Source: Penium margaritaceum
Taxonomy: Eukaryota; Streptophyta; Zygnematophyceae; Desmidiales; Peniaceae
DNA length: 35,179 bases
Assembly (NCBI GenBank): GCA_023375785.1
Contig: SZWC01008595.1
Span: 68,733-103,911 of the forward strand
Direction: 5' to 3'
Part shown: one piece after another, positions 20,445 to 30,219 of the stretch
How positions within the stretch are numbered: the first letter of the stretch is position 1
How the letters are laid out: each line of letters opens with the position of its first letter
Program-made: the position numbers and the translations under genes
Notes under the pieces: generated by a model
Database searches by the model: none
Seen by the model: only the letters and a program-made list of their open reading frames with translations
What the model was told of the DNA's origin: nothing

Positions 20445-21170
20445 GTGCAATCGGCACCCATGTTATTGTTGCAATCGGCATCTTGTAACATGTGTTGTAC
20501 CATCAACACTAGCATAGCTAGTCTGATCACAGCTCATGGCCATTGTGCGTTCCGCACTTGCATTAGTGGTGCATTTGACACCCATGACAAAAGTGCAACC
20601 GGCAACTTTTTGCCAATTGCGCAATCGACATTTATGACAACGGTGCATTCCACACTCGTATCAACGATTTAACCAACGCAATCATCGGCCATGCATTCAA
20701 CATCATGATAATCGTGTGTTCGACACTCACGTGAATGCTGCAATTACATGTCTGTCATATTCCAGGTGCAATCGGCACTTGTCAATCGACCATCATGCGT
20801 GGATTTCCGCCATCGCATGTGTGTATTGAGTGCGGTCGACACTCACATCCTTGTTTTATCAAGATCCACTCACAAATAGCTTACCCAGCATTCTTGGTGC
20901 AATCGACACCCACGTGAATACAGAATCGGCATTTATTCTGGTCATATCTTTGTAGACCATGCGCAGTGCGTTCGCCATTAGCATCACGGATGCTTTTGAC
21001 ATCCGTGATAAAAGTGCAATTGGCACTTTTTCAATGTTGTGTTTGACGCTGACAAAGTTTTGCAACCAGCACGTGTGCTGTTGACCATAGTGCAATTGAC
21101 ACTTCAGTCGATGATGTGGTCGACGTCCGTGTAACCGTGTAATCAACACTCGTTTTGTGCTGCCTGCACA
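20445..21170. repeat. Degenerate 24-bp tandem repeat with a 13-bp dyad core
   Basis: Cores resembling GTGCAATCGGCAC start at 20445, 20469, 20545, 20569, 20593, 20619, 20643, 20714, 20738, 20766, 20830, 20897, 20921, 20966, 20990, 21014, 21037, 21060, 21090, 21114, 21137 and 21157. Steps of 23-26 bp predominate. The core is an imperfect palindrome (GTGC....GCAC or GTG...CAC), and the 11-bp spacer often resembles ycatgayaaaa. Units differ strongly from each other. Open frames across it on both strands (20445-20672 +, 20859-21218 -) look like repeat by-products. Confidence 0.8.
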
Positions 21171-22017
21171 TTTCACATTCTTGCGACGAGTGACAGAGCT
21201 GTTGAGTGTTTGCGACACCTTCAGTATTGAGAATTTGTCTCAATGGATGTCACCATTGTGGTTTTTTAACTTGGTGTACGTTATTGTTTTCGTTTGCATA
21301 AACAAAACTGTTTAGCGCACGTACACCCCACAATGATCCATGTCGTGGCTTTTAACGGTCCGTCGTTCAGGGTTTTCTCAAAAATACCCCATGCTTTGAG
21401 GTCAATTCACAAAAAGGCACGGTCGGTGCTAAATTTCTCATGTTGAAACCCTTTCCACTAAATTCCATCCAAAAGATGGAAAACTGTCGGTGTTCCTCCT
21501 TTTTTGGCCTCGGAATGGAAAAGAAAAAGAAAATCAAAACTGTTGATTTTTGGAAGAGCTCAACCAGAGCTTTTAGATTCATGCGTCAAAACCAATGGTC
21601 AACTTGACCACACACGCAGGTTCGACCACAAATTTTACAACGTTCCAGACGATTTTGAGAACGGCGAGGATATGATTCCTCAACTCGAGTATTCGTTTGA
21701 TGCTTGGAATCTCCCAAGCGTCACTTGGTGGTTTGTCAGGAAAACTGTCGGTCTTCCCCCTTTTCCATGAGCAGGAAGATTTTAAAAAGTAATCAAGATT
21801 GAGGCCTTCTCAATTTCAAAGCTCAGACTGAGCTAGATGCCGCATTTTATGACAGTCAAAACTGGGTTCAAGCGCAGACCTTATCTCATTTCACGTCGGC
21901 AAGCTTGAAGGCCGGGGGGAAAGAAAGAAAAAACGAATATGGCCTGGACGATTCGACTCAACGACCTCTCCTTTCGCCTTCCACCTCCTTTTGACTGTGC
22001 CACTCGCGTACTCCAGC
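21171..22017. other. Unassigned stretch left of copia B
   Basis: No domain was recognised. A short direct repeat, ggaaaactgtcggt followed by ttcc and a pyrimidine run, occurs near 21478 and 21738. The longest frames are under 90 codons. A hairpin GGTCAA c TTGACC lies near 21598. Confidence 0.4.
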
Positions 22018-22232
22018 TGGAATCTACGCAGCAGGTTGAGGCAGCAGCGTTATTGATGCAGTGTGCGGGCTTCCACGCTCGTTGCTTAAATCTGTTGCCC
22101 CCTCAATCTGCTGCTCTAGAGTCTAAGTCTGTGAGCTCAAGGTTTGTTACTCAGAGATGCGCGCGCCAGTGTTAGCGCCAGAAAGCAGTTGAAAACTGGA
22201 AGTGACTGATTAGCAATCAAGAATGAACAACA
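22018..22232 (-). repeat. 3' LTR of copia B
   Basis: The left end (tggaatctacgcagcagg...) aligns base for base in length with 35115-35179 beside the PBS, with 11 differences in 65. On the minus strand it therefore ends in ...gattcca. The right boundary at 22232 is inferred: minus-strand TGTTGTTC starts there and a purine-rich TTTGAGGGG lies just upstream. The rest of the 5' LTR is outside the window, so the length (about 215 bp) cannot be confirmed. Confidence 0.65.
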
Positions 22233-22484
22233 ATGGGAGACCCCTCAAAGTTGTAGATCCCCCCCAGCTCTGTAGAGCTTGTTACTCAGATCACCTACCA
22301 ATCAGAAAATAGCTCTGTTTTCAGGCTGGCAGGTTTTCTCGGTGAGGCCTGCCAGACAGCCGACAGCCCAAGACCCGGACGTCATCCGTTTTGCCTGAAA
22401 ACTGGACCATACCATAACATGGACGCTGCAAACTCAGCCGGGTGGTCAGATACAGCTAGAAAAATAGTAGCAACGAGTTATGAC
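22233..22484 (-). other. Worn 3' non-coding part of copia B with possible purine tract
   Basis: On the minus strand CTTTGAGGGG (22241-22250) and a G run near 22260 are candidate polypurine tracts. The C-terminal half of RNase H that should lie here is missing, so a deletion is likely. Nothing else was recognised. Confidence 0.45.
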
Positions 22485-22960
22485 TGCCCAAGATCTAGCC
22501 TGTGCGGCTATAACCGTCTAGACTGCCCGCCCAGTCACTATCCGTGTAGCCTATCGCGACAAGAGACGACTGTCGACAAAACATGAGACCTCGCCGTGGA
22601 GTCAATACGACATAGCACAGTACTCGGATTGCGGCCTCGAAGTGGAGGTGATGCGGTTCTTGAGAGAACTGAGCCAGAATTTTGACGGCAAAAGCGATGT
22701 CTGGACGCGTCGTCGTCGCCAGGAACATCAGTGACCCGATGACGCGCAAATACGCGTTCACGTTTACTGGCTCCCCCACCACTGTTGAATCGGAGCTCTT
22801 GAGCATCGCCTGACCATGGGGTGATATGGGTGAGGATGCTCTCGGCATTAGGGCCAAGTCCTCAGAGAAGCATCCGGACAGGGTGTGGACGTAGGCAGCC
22901 TTATGGACATGTAGTATGCCCGCGGATCGATCATGCTCAAGCTCCATGCCCTGAAAGACT
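22485..22960 (-). pseudogene. RNase H region of copia B, truncated
   Basis: The frame reads VFQGMELEHDRSAGILHVHK, AYLRVIGSLMFLATTTRPDI and AFAVKILAQFSQEPHHLHFE, then VAIGYTDSDWAGSLDGYSRT and a TAG at the next-but-one codon, where Tyr is expected (SRTGY in element A). The RNase H core with its first catalytic Asp (TDSDWAG) is present, but the domain stops there. The usual 'ISWKS', 'EAEY' and 'HIDVR' parts are absent. A TAG also lies just after MKDLGP. Confidence 0.85.
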
Positions 22961-23695
22961 CGCTATGGCCCGAGGTCCTTCATCTGGTAGGCGACAACAG
23001 CACGTCCTTGACCCGCTGGATGGCAGCCGCATCCGGTGATGCAATGACCAGGTCGTCGACATAGACCAAGACGGCAACGAGCTTCTGACCTCGCGGGCTA
23101 ATGAACAGTGCGGGATCGGCAGAGCTCTGAAGGAGGCCACCGCTCAGAAGCATATGACTGATCTCCTGGTTCCAACAACGCGGTGACTGCTTCAAGCCAT
23201 AGAGGGCTTTCCGCAGCTTCCACACCTTGCCAGAGCCGTCGTCGAAGCCTAGAGGTTGCACCATGTAGAGCTCCTCGCCCTCCGGTGAGCCATGGAGGAA
23301 GACGTTGCTCACATCCATTTGATGCAGTTCCCATCCATGCTGTCCAACCAGGCTGAACGACGCCCGCCTAGTGGAGAACCGACCGACGGTACGAAGATCT
23401 GTTCATAGTCGATCCCAGGTATCTGAGCAAACCCCTTGGCCGTGTTAGGGGCTTTGTACTTGTCCAGAGACCCGTCTGGCTTCCACTTCCGTCGGAGAAC
23501 CCACTTGGTGCCAAAGGCCTTGCGGCCCGGGGGAAGGTTGACGAGCTCGTAGACGTGATGTTGCCGGATGGCAGCTAGCTCGTTGGCGCACGCCGCTTCC
23601 CAATGTGCGGCCTCGTAAGACGTCCGAGCCTCGCGTAGCGTGGCTGGGTCCTCTACTCGCTCAGTGGGGAGACAGTGAGGGCATGCGCGTTCCAT
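22961..23695 (-). pseudogene. Reverse transcriptase of copia B, frameshifted
   Basis: From 23695 one frame reads YEAAHWEAACANELAAIRQH, KAFGTKWVLRRKWKPDGSLD and TAKGFAQIPGIDYEQIF. After about 23390 similarity moves to the frame ending at 22980: HQMDVSNVFLHGSPEGEELY, KVWKLRKALYGLKQSPRCWN and VLVYVDDLVIASPDA. The motif-A Asp (MDV) and the YVDD box are intact. A second frame change sits near 22985, before YQMKDLGP. KAPNTAKGF has a Pro and an Asn where the family has Arg and Leu or Val. The RT frame overlaps the linker frame by about 43 bases in a different phase, implying a third frameshift near 23670. Confidence 0.88.
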
Positions 23696-24483
23696 GCCCC
23701 TGGTGGCATCTGCGTGAGTGTGGCCGTAACGGCATACCGGTGTTCCTGATGGAGCAAGGAGTAACCCAGAGCCGACCCTGGATGTAGGTCCGTAATGACT
23801 GATAGTGTGGCCAAACCGAGTGCCTTGGTGCTGGGGTCCCCACTCATGACCATGGGAGTGGAGCCACGTCTCCGAGGCAATGGATCTGCATCTCCCCCAA
23901 GGGGTCGTGGGGTGAGAGGACGTGCAGTGGTGGCCTGAGTGCTAAGTGTCCGGACCCCAGGTCTGAGGCTCCTACATGGACCGCGTGTGTAGCGAGCCGA
24001 CACGGACGAGGGAGCCTGCTTTGAGGGGCCGACAGACGCAGATGGGGCAGCTGGCCCGGAGGGGCCGGCAGACACAGTTGGGGCAGCCGGCCCTGAGGGG
24101 CTGGCGGACACGGACGGTGCAGCCGGCCCTGAGGGGCTGGCGGACACGGATGGGGTAACCGGCCCTGAGGGGCTGACGTCCACAGATGGGGAAGCTAGCC
24201 CAGAGAGGCTAGCGGACACGAGCGGGGCAGCCGGCCCCAAGGGGTTGGCGGACGCAGACGGGGCAGCCGACCCTGAGGGGCTCACGTCCACAGACGGGGA
24301 AGCCGGCCCTGAGGGGCTGACGGCCATAGATGGGGAAGCCGGCCCTGAGGGGCTGGCGGACACGGACGGGGTGGCCGGCGAAGAAGGGTCCGTGGACGCA
24401 GGCAATGAACCACCCGGACGTGGGAAGACGAAGAACGGACTCACCACTCCCCCACGCGACGGGAGGAACATCAACGCGCCTTA
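23653..24483 (-). pseudogene. Pro/Ser-rich integrase-RT linker of copia B
   Basis: This is an open frame of about 273 codons in the same phase as the integrase, separated from it only by a TAA (24481-24483). It starts with a hydrophobic stretch (VVSPFFVFPRPGGS), then ten 12-residue repeats rich in Pro, Ser and Ala, then a basic part (RPLTPRPLGG, PRRRGS), and ends near the beginning of RT. In copia polyproteins this interval is a flexible spacer of low conservation; no enzymatic role is expected. Confidence 0.8.
24022..24385 (-). repeat. 36-bp repeat encoding a 12-residue Ser/Pro/Ala unit, about ten copies
   Basis: Plus-strand units read like ccctgaggggctggcggaca followed by cggacggggcagccgg. 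On the minus strand each gives a variant of SVSASPSGPAAP. Unit length is kept at 12 residues throughout, so the frame survived expansion. Variants such as SVDVSPSGPVTP and LVSASLSGLASP show age differences among units. Confidence 0.9.
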
Positions 24484-25519
24484 GCGAACGAGGTCGCGGG
24501 GAAACAGGTCCTCAAAGGAGAGGGGATCCCGGGACTCGACAATGCAGCGGCGAGCGGGATCCCAAAATCTCCACGCTTTTGATGAATGGGAGACTTCGAG
24601 GAAGGTGCACCGGCGACTGCGAGGTTCGAACTTGCCACCCTGGTGCGAGGCAGGCAACCAAACGGTGGCAACGCAGTCCAAGACACGGGCTGGACGCAAG
24701 TCAGCGCGTTCTCCACACTGATGCTGGTATGGGGTGGACTGATGAGGAATGGGTCCATGGGGAGTCCGGTTCCAGACCCATGTCATGTAGGTCATGGCCT
24801 CAAAGTAAACGCCGTCAGAGGCGCCGAATTTGATCCGCATTGTACGGACGGCGTCGGCCATGGTGCGGTTCCACCGCTCAGAGATCCCGTTCTGGGCAGG
24901 CGTGTAAGGCGCCGACGTCTCATGATGGACACCACGGGAGGCAAGGAAAGAGTGGTCTCCCCGAGAAACTCGCCCCCGTGATCTGAGAGGAAGCGTCGGA
25001 GGGAGCGACCACACTCGCGTTTAGTGTGGATAAGCCAATCATGAATGGTGGACGCGATGTCGCTTTTCTGCCGTAGGCAGAAACCCAGCGATAGCAAGAG
25101 TAGTCGTCCGTAAGGGTCAGAACGTAACGACCGAGCTTGCCAACAGACTCTGTTGGGAGAGGACCCATGACATTAGAGTGGAAGAGGTTGAGCAGAGCGG
25201 ACGCTCGAGAGGTAGAGAGGGAGTAAGTGGAGCGGTGCATCTTGCCCTGAGCGCAATTGATGCACTCAGTGGGACACGACAGAAGAAAGGAGGCTGAGTC
25301 AAGACCCATGGCTGGCTGTGTGCGAAGCATGTTGTCAATAGTGCCAGAGTGGACGTGATAGAGGCGGCAATGTAGGAGACGTGTGTATTGTGGAGACAAT
25401 GTGCTGGTGACGAACACGTCGCCAGTGTCAGTCGACAAAAAGGAGACAGAGGTGGCAGTAGAAATGCGTGGTACATGCCACAAGTTGTTGCAGGCGGTGG
25501 CATGCAGGATGACACGACC
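24481..25519 (-). pseudogene. Integrase of copia B, broken
   Basis: The zinc part reads LLHCRLYHVHSGTIDNML and ECINCAQGKMH, with HHCC largely intact. The core motif is LFHSNVMGPLPT, where the first catalytic Asp is Asn. After a frame change near 25090 it reads RWVFCLRQKSDIAST, then RRFLSDHGGEFLGETT (second Asp present). After another frame change it reads TPAQNGISERWNRTMADAVR (catalytic Glu present), MTWVWNRTPHGPIPHQSTPY and WRFWDPARRCIVESRDPLSF. The frame ends at a TAA (24481-24483), beyond which the same phase stays open into the linker. Confidence 0.88.
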
Positions 25520-27091
25520 GGACAGACACAGAAACATAGTGGCCACACCACGTGAATGCAAAACTTCCATGCTCATGCGATCATTATAAGGTGACAGAAA
25601 GGAGGCTGAGTTCAAAACCAGGGACGAAGAGAACATCAGTCAAGAAGACGTCACCCGCAGGACCACGGAAACAAACGACGCCGACACCATGAATGGGCAA
25701 GACCTGACCAGATCCCGTCCGAACCCCGGTGACATCGGTGATGGGATCAAGCACACTGAAGGCCTTGTGCAAGGCCGTCATGTGATGCGTTGCCCCGGAG
25801 TTGATGATCCAGGTCTCTGACCGATCCTGGACCGGAGAGGCCAGGTCGCTAATAGTCACATTGCAGTGGGTGAGCGCCGCTGACGAAGTGGACGAAGGTG
25901 CAAACCGCAAGTGCCAGTCATCTAGCCTGGCAACATCATCTCGAAGAGGAGCAGGAGAAGAGAGGGCGGCACAGGACGGGACAGGCAGAAAAACAGGACA
26001 TGTGCGTAGCAACGACTCCATCATGCAGGGCGGGGAGGAACTGGCAATGACGCATCGCGCACTTCCCTAGGGAGGAGGGCGAGGATGTCCGAGCTGGAAG
26101 GCGATGAACTGCTTCAGCCGGCGCTCGCGGACGGAGGGTCTGACGGACTATACCAACTGTGGTGTGGTGGTGCCAGAGTCGGGGAAGGGAGAGGAGGAAG
26201 CAAGTGACGGAGCAGAGGGTGCGGACAGCTGTGAAGGAAGCTGAGGTGGTGCCGTCACGAGTGGCATTGATGTGACAGGAACAGCGGCAGCTACGACGCT
26301 AGTGGCAAGGCGGCGCTCGCGCTAGCGACGCATGGTGGCAATGGAACGAGCCTCATCAGTCGGCACCGGACACGTATACCATCCGCGTCTAGAATGGCCA
26401 CAGTTATGGCAAACGAGGTTGGCGCTGCCAGATCCGCTGGTCTGCTGCCGAGTACCCTTCCCCTATTGTCCTTCTTCTTCTTCATCTTGGTAGAGTAAGA
26501 GACGCCAGAGGATGCTGCTGCTGCTAGGTCGGCGATGGTCACTGACACGATGGCAGGAGCGGTGACGGCAGGAGCGGCAACGGCAGGGGAGGCGAGGGAC
26601 TCCGTGCGATGGATGTGCGACTCCTGACGAGCTTCCTCGACACGGAGTAAGAGCTCGTACGCTCAGGGCATGAGAGTACCGTGGGCGGCCATCGCCTTCA
26701 GAACGTCCTGGGAGTAGTGGACGAAGACGTCCGAGAAGGAGTCAGTGACGCCGCGCTTGATGGTTAGGAGCGCAGAGAGGGGAGGTGGCGCAGCGTCTCT
26801 GAGGTGGCAAAGTAGGTCCTTTGCACGCTGCGAGTAGGAGATGACCATCTCCGTCTCCCCAATGCGAAGGGAATTGAACTCCGAGAGCAAAGGGCTGGTT
26901 TCAGCATCGCTGGACACGCGATGAGAGCGCGTGAGTACGTTCCAGGCTGCTGCTAGGTCAGGGAGGGCTCCGGTGGTGAGGTCACCAAGGAAGGGCTCGA
27001 GGGCGAGGCGTGAGGGTGGAGGAGCGACAAAGACGAGAGCATGAACGGCACGACCAGCATCGTAGACCTGGTCGGCCCGGGTGGAGTCGAA
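25520..27091 (-). pseudogene. Array unit 1 (gag-knuckle-protease), joined to integrase
   Basis: This is the last unit in reading order (1572 bp), and its protease runs into the single-copy integrase. The protease motif is WIINSGATHHM: the catalytic Asp of DSG is Asn, unlike in the other four units. A one-base insertion near 25580 shifts the frame at the conserved SVTLLDRM block. In gag a TGA (26663-26665) replaces the Trp of MPWAYELF, and the Lys-rich stretch before the knuckle is frameshifted. The two TAG codons common to all units are at 26322-26324 and 26067-26069. A TAG replaces Tyr in the LVYSVRP block. Confidence 0.88.
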
Positions 27092-28647
27092 GGACAGACA
27101 CTGCAACACAGTGGCCACGCCACGTGAATGGAAAACTTCCATGCTAATGCGATCAAGTAAGGTGACAGAAAGGAGGTTGAGTTCAAAGCCAGGGACGAAG
27201 AAAACATCAGTCAAGAAGACGTCACCCGCAGGACCACGGAAACAAACGATGCCGACGCCATGAACGGGCAAGACCTGACCAGATCCCGTCCGAATTCGGT
27301 GACATCGGTGATGGGATCAAGCACACTGAAGGCCTTGTACAAGGCCGTCATGTGATGCGTTGCCCCGGAGTCGATGATCCAGGTCTCTGACCGATCCTGG
27401 ACCGGAGAGGCCAGGTCGCTGATAGTCACATTGTAGTGGGCGAGCGCCGCTGACGAAGTGGACGTAGGTGCAAACCGCAAGTGCGAGTCATCTAGCCAGG
27501 CAACATCGTTTCGAAAAGGAGCAGGAGAAGAGAGGGCGGCACAGGACGGGACAGGCGGAAATACAGACCATGTGCGCACCAACGACTCTGTCATGCACGA
27601 CGAGGAGGAACTGGCAATGACGCATCTCGCACTTCCCTAGGGAGGAGGGCGAGGAAGTCCGAGCTGGAAGGTGATGAACTACTCTAGCTGGAGCTCATGG
27701 ACGCAGGGTCTAACGGAGTATACAAATTGCGGTGTGATGGTGCCAGAGTCAGGGAAGGGAGAGGAGGAAACCACTAACGGAGCAGAGGGTGCGGACAGTT
27801 GTGAAGGAAGCTGAGGTGGTGCCGTCACGAGTGGCATTGATGTGACAGGAAAAGCGGCAGCTACGGCGTTAGTGGCAAGGCGGCGCTCGCGCTAGCGACG
27901 CATGGTGGCGATGGCACGAGCCTCATCAGTCGGAACCGGACACGTATACCATCCGTGTCCAGAATGGCCACAGTTATGGCAAACGAGGTTGGCGCTGCCA
28001 GATCCGCTGGTCTGCTGCCGACTGCCCTTGCCCTTCTTGCCCTTCTTCTTCTTCATCTTGGTAGAGTAAGAGACGCCAAAGGATGCTGCTGCTACTGGGT
28101 CGGCGATGGTCATTGACGCAATGGCAGGAGCGATGATGGCAGGGGAGGCGAGGGACTCCGTGCGATGGATGTGCGACTCCTGACGAGCTTCCTCGACACG
28201 GAGGAAAAGCTCGTACGCCCAGGGCATGAGAGTACCCTGGGCGGCCATTGCCTTGAGAACGTCATGGGAGTAACGGACGAAGACGTCGGAGAAGGAGTCA
28301 GTGACGTCACGCTTGATGGTCAGGAGCGCAGAGAGGGGAGGTGGCGCAGCGTCTCTGAGGTGGCAAAGTAGGACCTTGTTACGCTACGAGTAGGAGATGA
28401 CCATCTCCGTCTCCCCCATGCGAAGGGAATTGAACTCCGAGAGCAAAGGGCTGGTCTCAGCATCACTTGACACGCGATGAGAGCGCGTGAGTACGTGCCA
28501 GGCTGCCGCTAGGTCAGGGAGGGCTCCGGTAGTGAGGTCGTCGAGGAAGGGCTCGAGGGCGAGGCATGAGGGTGGAGGGGCGAAAAAGACGAGAGCACGA
28601 ACGGCGCGACCAGCATCGTAGACCTGGTCGGCCCGGATGGAGTCGAA
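27092..28647 (-). pseudogene. Array unit 2 (gag-knuckle-protease)
   Basis: This unit is 1556 bp, shorter than units 1, 3 and 5 by a ~15-bp loss in the Ala-rich gag stretch near 28120. The zinc knuckle CHNCGHSGHGWYTC (CX2CX4HX4C) and the following CPVPTDEARAIATMRR are intact. The protease has WIIDSGATHHM, but a one-base deletion near 27296 closes the frame after DPITDVT. TAG replaces Gln at 28384-28386 (SQRAKD block) and at 27679-27681 (LEQF block). The common TAGs are at 27892-27894 and 27637-27639. Confidence 0.88.
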
Positions 28648-30219
28648 GGACAGACACAGCAACACAGAGGCCACGCCACGTGAATGCAAAACTTCCATGC
28701 TCATGCGATCAAGTAAGGTGACAGATAGAAGGCTGAGTTCAAAGCCACGGACAAAGAGAACATCAGTAAAGAAGACTTCACCCGCAGGACCACGGAAACA
28801 AACGACGCCGACACCATGAACGGGCAAGACCTGACCAGATCCCGTCCGAATCCCGGTGACATCGGTGATGGGATCAAGCACACTGAAGGCCTTGTACAAG
28901 GCCGTCATGTGATGCGTTGCCCCGGAGTCGATGATCCAGGTCTCTGACCGATCCTGGACCGGAGAGGCCAGGTCGCTGATAGTCACATTGCAGTGGGCGA
29001 GCGCCGCTGACGAAGTGGACGAAGGTGCAAACCGCAAGTGCCAGTCATCTAGCCAGGCAACATCGTCTCGAAGAGGAGCAGGAGAAGAGAGGGCGGCATA
29101 GGACGGGACAGGCGGAAATACAGGCCATGTGCGCAACAACGACTCTATCATGCACGGCGGGGAGGAACTGGCAATGACGCATCTCGCACTTCCCTAGGGA
29201 GGAGGGCGAGGAAGTCCAAGCAGGAAGGCGATGAACTGCTCCAGCTAGCGCTCGCGGACGGAGGGTCTGACGGCGTTTACAAATTGCAGTGTGATGGTGC
29301 CAGAGTCGGGGAAGGGAGAGGAGGAAGCCAGTGATAGAGCAGAGGGTGCGGACAGCTGTGAAGGAAGCTGAGGTGGTGCCGTCACGAGCGGCATTGATGT
29401 GACAGGAACAGTGGCAGCTACGGCGATAGTGGCAAGGCGGCGCTTGCGCTAGCGATGCATGGTGGCGATGGCACGAGCCTCATCAGTCAGAACCGGACAC
29501 GTATACCATCCGTGTCCAGAATTGCCACAGTTATGGTAAACTAGGTTGGCGCTGCCAGGTCCACTGGTCTGCTACTGACTGCCCTTGCCCTTCTTGCCCT
29601 TCTTCTTCTTCATCTTAGTAGAGGAAGAGACGCCGCAGGATGCTGCTGCTCCTGGGCCGGCGATGGTCATTGATGCAATGGTAGGAGCGGTGACAGCAGA
29701 AGCGGCAACGGTAGGGGAGGCGAGGGACTCCGTGCGATGGATGTGCGACTCCTGACGAGCTTCCTCGACACGGAGGAACAGCTTGTACGCCCAGGGTATG
29801 AGAGTACCCTGGGCGGCCATCGCCTTGAGAACGTCCTCGGAGTAATGGACGAACACGTTGGAGAAGGAGTCAATGACGCCACGCTTGATGGTCAGGAGCG
29901 CAGAGAGGGGAGGTGGCGCAGCGTCTCTGAGGTGGCAAAGTAGGTCCTTTGCACGCTGCGAGTAGGAGATGACCATCTCCGTCTCCCCCATGCAAAGGGA
30001 ATTGAACTCCGAGAGCAAAGTGATGGTCTCAACTTCGCTGGACACGCGATGAGAGCGCGTGAGTACGTGCCAGGCTACTGCTAGGTCAGGGAGGGCTCCG
30101 ATGGTGAGTTCGCCGAGGAAGGGCTCGAGGGCGAGGCGTGAGGGTGGAGGGGCGACAAAGACGAGAGCACGAACAGTGCGACCAGCATCGTAGACCTGGT
30201 CGGCCCGGGTGGAGTCGAA
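28648..30219 (-). pseudogene. Array unit 3 (gag-knuckle-protease)
   Basis: This unit is 1572 bp. The protease reads WIIDSGATHHMTALYKAFSV with no stop and stays open across the left junction into unit 2 gag (open frame 28384-29151, 255 codons). The gag half belongs to the 383-codon frame that starts in unit 4 protease and ends at TAG 29572-29574, where unit 2 has Gln (RQQTSG). A second Gln-to-TAG is at 29245-29247. The common TAGs are at 29449-29451 and 29194-29196. Part of the zinc knuckle is changed (H or C text reads cacagttatggtaaacta). Confidence 0.88.

Noticed and set aside
14979..21170. CRISPR-like array, because of regularly spaced dyad repeats
   Set aside because: Repeats are diverged, spacers are 11 bp and also repeat-like, there are no cas genes, and the context is a eukaryotic transposon landscape.
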